Shown here: positions 59,054-60,742 of the stretch, one piece after another
Numbering within the stretch: position 1 is the stretch's first letter
Layout of the letters: each line of letters starts with the position of its first letter
Source of the DNA: Paramecium octaurelia
Lineage: Eukaryota; Ciliophora; Oligohymenophorea; Peniculida; Parameciidae
Direction: 5' to 3'
Length of the DNA: 60,742 nucleotides
NCBI GenBank assembly: GCA_905182995.1
Contig: CAJJDP010000068.1
Span: 27,878-88,619, forward strand
Position numbers and translations under genes: made by a program
The notes under the pieces: generated by a model
Databases searched by the model: none
What the model saw: the letters and a program-made list of their open reading frames with translations, nothing else
What the model was told of the DNA's origin: nothing

Positions 59054-60457
59054 ATAACTGCTTATAATTAATTAATGATTGAGCCATAATTAATGATAAT
59101 AATCCAAATTAATTTTATCCAAAGATCAAAAATGGATTTATAACTATAATTGAGTTTAGTGCACTCAAGAATCAAAAGTTGGATACGATATTTTAATATT
59201 ATTGACATTAACAATGAGCACTAGACATAAATTCATACTAATTGGAAAAGAAGACACTTATTATAAATAAATATTGAAATATTTCAAATTTTTCAAAATA
59301 TTGTTATAAAGTAAGTTTATCAAGTATTTCTTGTTTTTTTAGTTTAGATATTTCAACACCTTTGTTCAATATAGTGTTTGGTTATCTTATAGAAAATATT
59401 TTTTCACGAAATCATGAGTTGCTTTAAAAAAATCTTCAATAACTTTAGTTTAGACAAATGGATCAATTCAAAAGAGAATAAATTTAAAATAGATGCTTTC
59501 TCAAATCTAAAACATGGGTGAGGAAAATTTGGATTTAATTATTAGAAGCAATCAACAAAATTTATGAGACAATTAAGCAGGAAAACTACTCATATGTCAC
59601 TCTTGTGAAAGAAAATAGTAATCTAGCTAAATCGTCCTTTACTGACTAAGAATAGCTAGTGTAAATTTTTTATGGAAGTTGGGGAGGCAAAAAAGAGTCA
59701 TTCAAGAATAAATTGGAAGAAGAGTTGAAATTGATCTAAAAATTGAATAAGAAGATTTAGTTTGTGTAGGTAAAGTAGATTTATATGGGCAGTTATTTAA
59801 ATAAAAATATTCTGGAATCATTTTTCGGTCTAGAAAGAAAATCAAAGATTGTACAAACTTTATCTCAAAGGAGTGTAATCAAAATAATAAGCAATACTAT
59901 TGGTTTAAGTGTATCAATATTAAAATTGAAAATATTATTCAAATTGAATTTAATTTACATTACTACATCACAGAAATATCAATTAATTTGAAAGGGTTTG
60001 TTTGAAAAATTGCAAATGAAATGTGAGAGAACATAGTTTGGAAATATTAGGATTAGAGACACTTCTTTTATTGATTGTAATATGGGAAAATGAAATTGAA
60101 AGGAAATATTTTTGAAAATATTGACATATGTGGAATAAACATGAATTAAGCCCAATTGTTTAATTGAAAATGGACAAATATAAAAATAAATGAAGTAAAA
60201 AAATAAGATGGCCATAATAGTACTTTTAGATCAGTCTATTTCTCTCCTGGTACAACATTAGTATCTAGTAGTTATGACAAATCTATGAGTTTATTGGATG
60301 TTAATGCAGGATTATAAAAAATCAAATTAGAAGGCCATTCAAGTGAAGTCATTTCAGTCATTTCTCTCCAGATTGTACAACATTGGCATCTGGTTGTGAC
60401 AATTTCTCTTTTCTATGTTAAGACAGGATTTTAAAAATCAGTTTAGATGGTCATGGT
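59054..60457. repeat. contig-overlap duplicate, right copy (pair 5)
   Basis: Same as 57649-59052; it continues into more of the WD40 pseudogene. Confidence 0.9.
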
Positions 60458-60580
60458 AATTTGGTCATTTCAGTTTGCTTCCTTCCAATAGTAACTGGTA
60501 GTTATGATATGTCAATTAAATTATGGGATGTTAAGAATAATAGCTTTTCAATTGATAATTAATAATTAAATACGCTTTGA
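59414..60580 (+). pseudogene. coiled-coil, pentapeptide-like and WD40 pseudogene
   Basis: ATG at 59414 starts SCFKKIFNNFSLDKWINSKE, then the frame shifts near 59510. A block from about 59515 to 59994 reads IYETIKQENYSYVTLVKENS, SNLAKSSFTDQEQL and KNKLEEELKLIQKLNKKI before TGA. Next, short repeats of pentapeptide type (FGNIRIRDTSFIDC, NIDICGINMNQAQLF) with TGA breaks precede WD40 pieces: TFRSVYFSPGTTLVSSSYDK with LLDV instead of LWDV, LEGHSSEVISV, a frameshift, then VTGSYDMSIKLWDVKNN to TGA at 60578-60580. Multiple frameshifts mark it as a pseudogene. The same 5' part is present at 58009-59052 through the N junction. Confidence 0.7.
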
Positions 60581-60742
60581 ATTTTCAGAATTGTTGGTTT
60601 TATCTGTATTAGATCCTTACAACATATTGAAAAGTAGAGTTGGATATTAAAAAATAGATGAAATGCAAAAACAAATTCAGAAATTAATCTGAACTGTAAG
60701 GAAATTTTATATAGAAGAAGAAAAATATTTTGAATGAAGTAC
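60581..60742. other. window edge
   Basis: Short tail after the WD40 pseudogene; nothing further can be supported. Confidence 0.3.

Overview
This is AT-rich ciliate DNA that reads as Paramecium. Genes only open up when TAA and TAG are read as glutamine and TGA as the sole stop, and coding frames are repaired by removing introns of about 20-29 nt that mostly run from GTA to TAG or AAG. No standard-code gene is present, so most short standard-code ORFs here are fragments or shadows of these genes.

Intact or nearly intact genes, left to right: a 10-exon TPR protein (1435-3315, +); a B-box-like zinc finger/coiled-coil/TPR protein (10711-12397, +); a WD40 protein (17128-18530, -, 5' end unclear); a Lys-rich ORF (18809-19348, +); a zinc-motif coiled-coil membrane protein (24351-26253, +); a VIT+VWA protein (34513-37143, +, single exon); a beta-propeller-like protein (44906-46289, -, 5' end unclear); a five-or-so-span membrane protein (47748-48447, -) divergent by 47 bp from a small two-exon ORF (48495-49019, +); and a second WD40 protein (52325-53362, +) paralogous to the first.

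Between them lie long stretches with broken coding sequence: a zinc/coiled-coil paralogue (7041-8580), an unknown frame interrupted only by TGA (8592-9560), a large Cys-rich surface-type gene (12693-16775), a GC-richer minus-strand island (19598-21350), a TLDc-domain 3' end (31865-32404), a GC-rich patch (43139-43512), a Tc1/mariner-like DDE transposase remnant (55753-56538) and a WD40/pentapeptide-type pseudogene at the right end. About ten intact genes in 60 kb, plus a transposase relic, is much sparser than a compact somatic Paramecium chromosome. I infer germline (micronuclear) sequence or a decaying segment, but cannot prove it from sequence alone.

The scaffold carries five single-N joins (7475, 15440, 30999, 40581, 59053). 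After each, the sequence restarts with a copy of the 1.0-1.4 kb that precede the N. Four pairs appear identical; these are best explained as unmerged contig overlaps, so the second copies should not be counted as biology. The first pair also differs by about 470 bp. An 827-base gap lies at 49085-49911. I recognised no rRNA, tRNA, CRISPR array or telomere repeat by eye.
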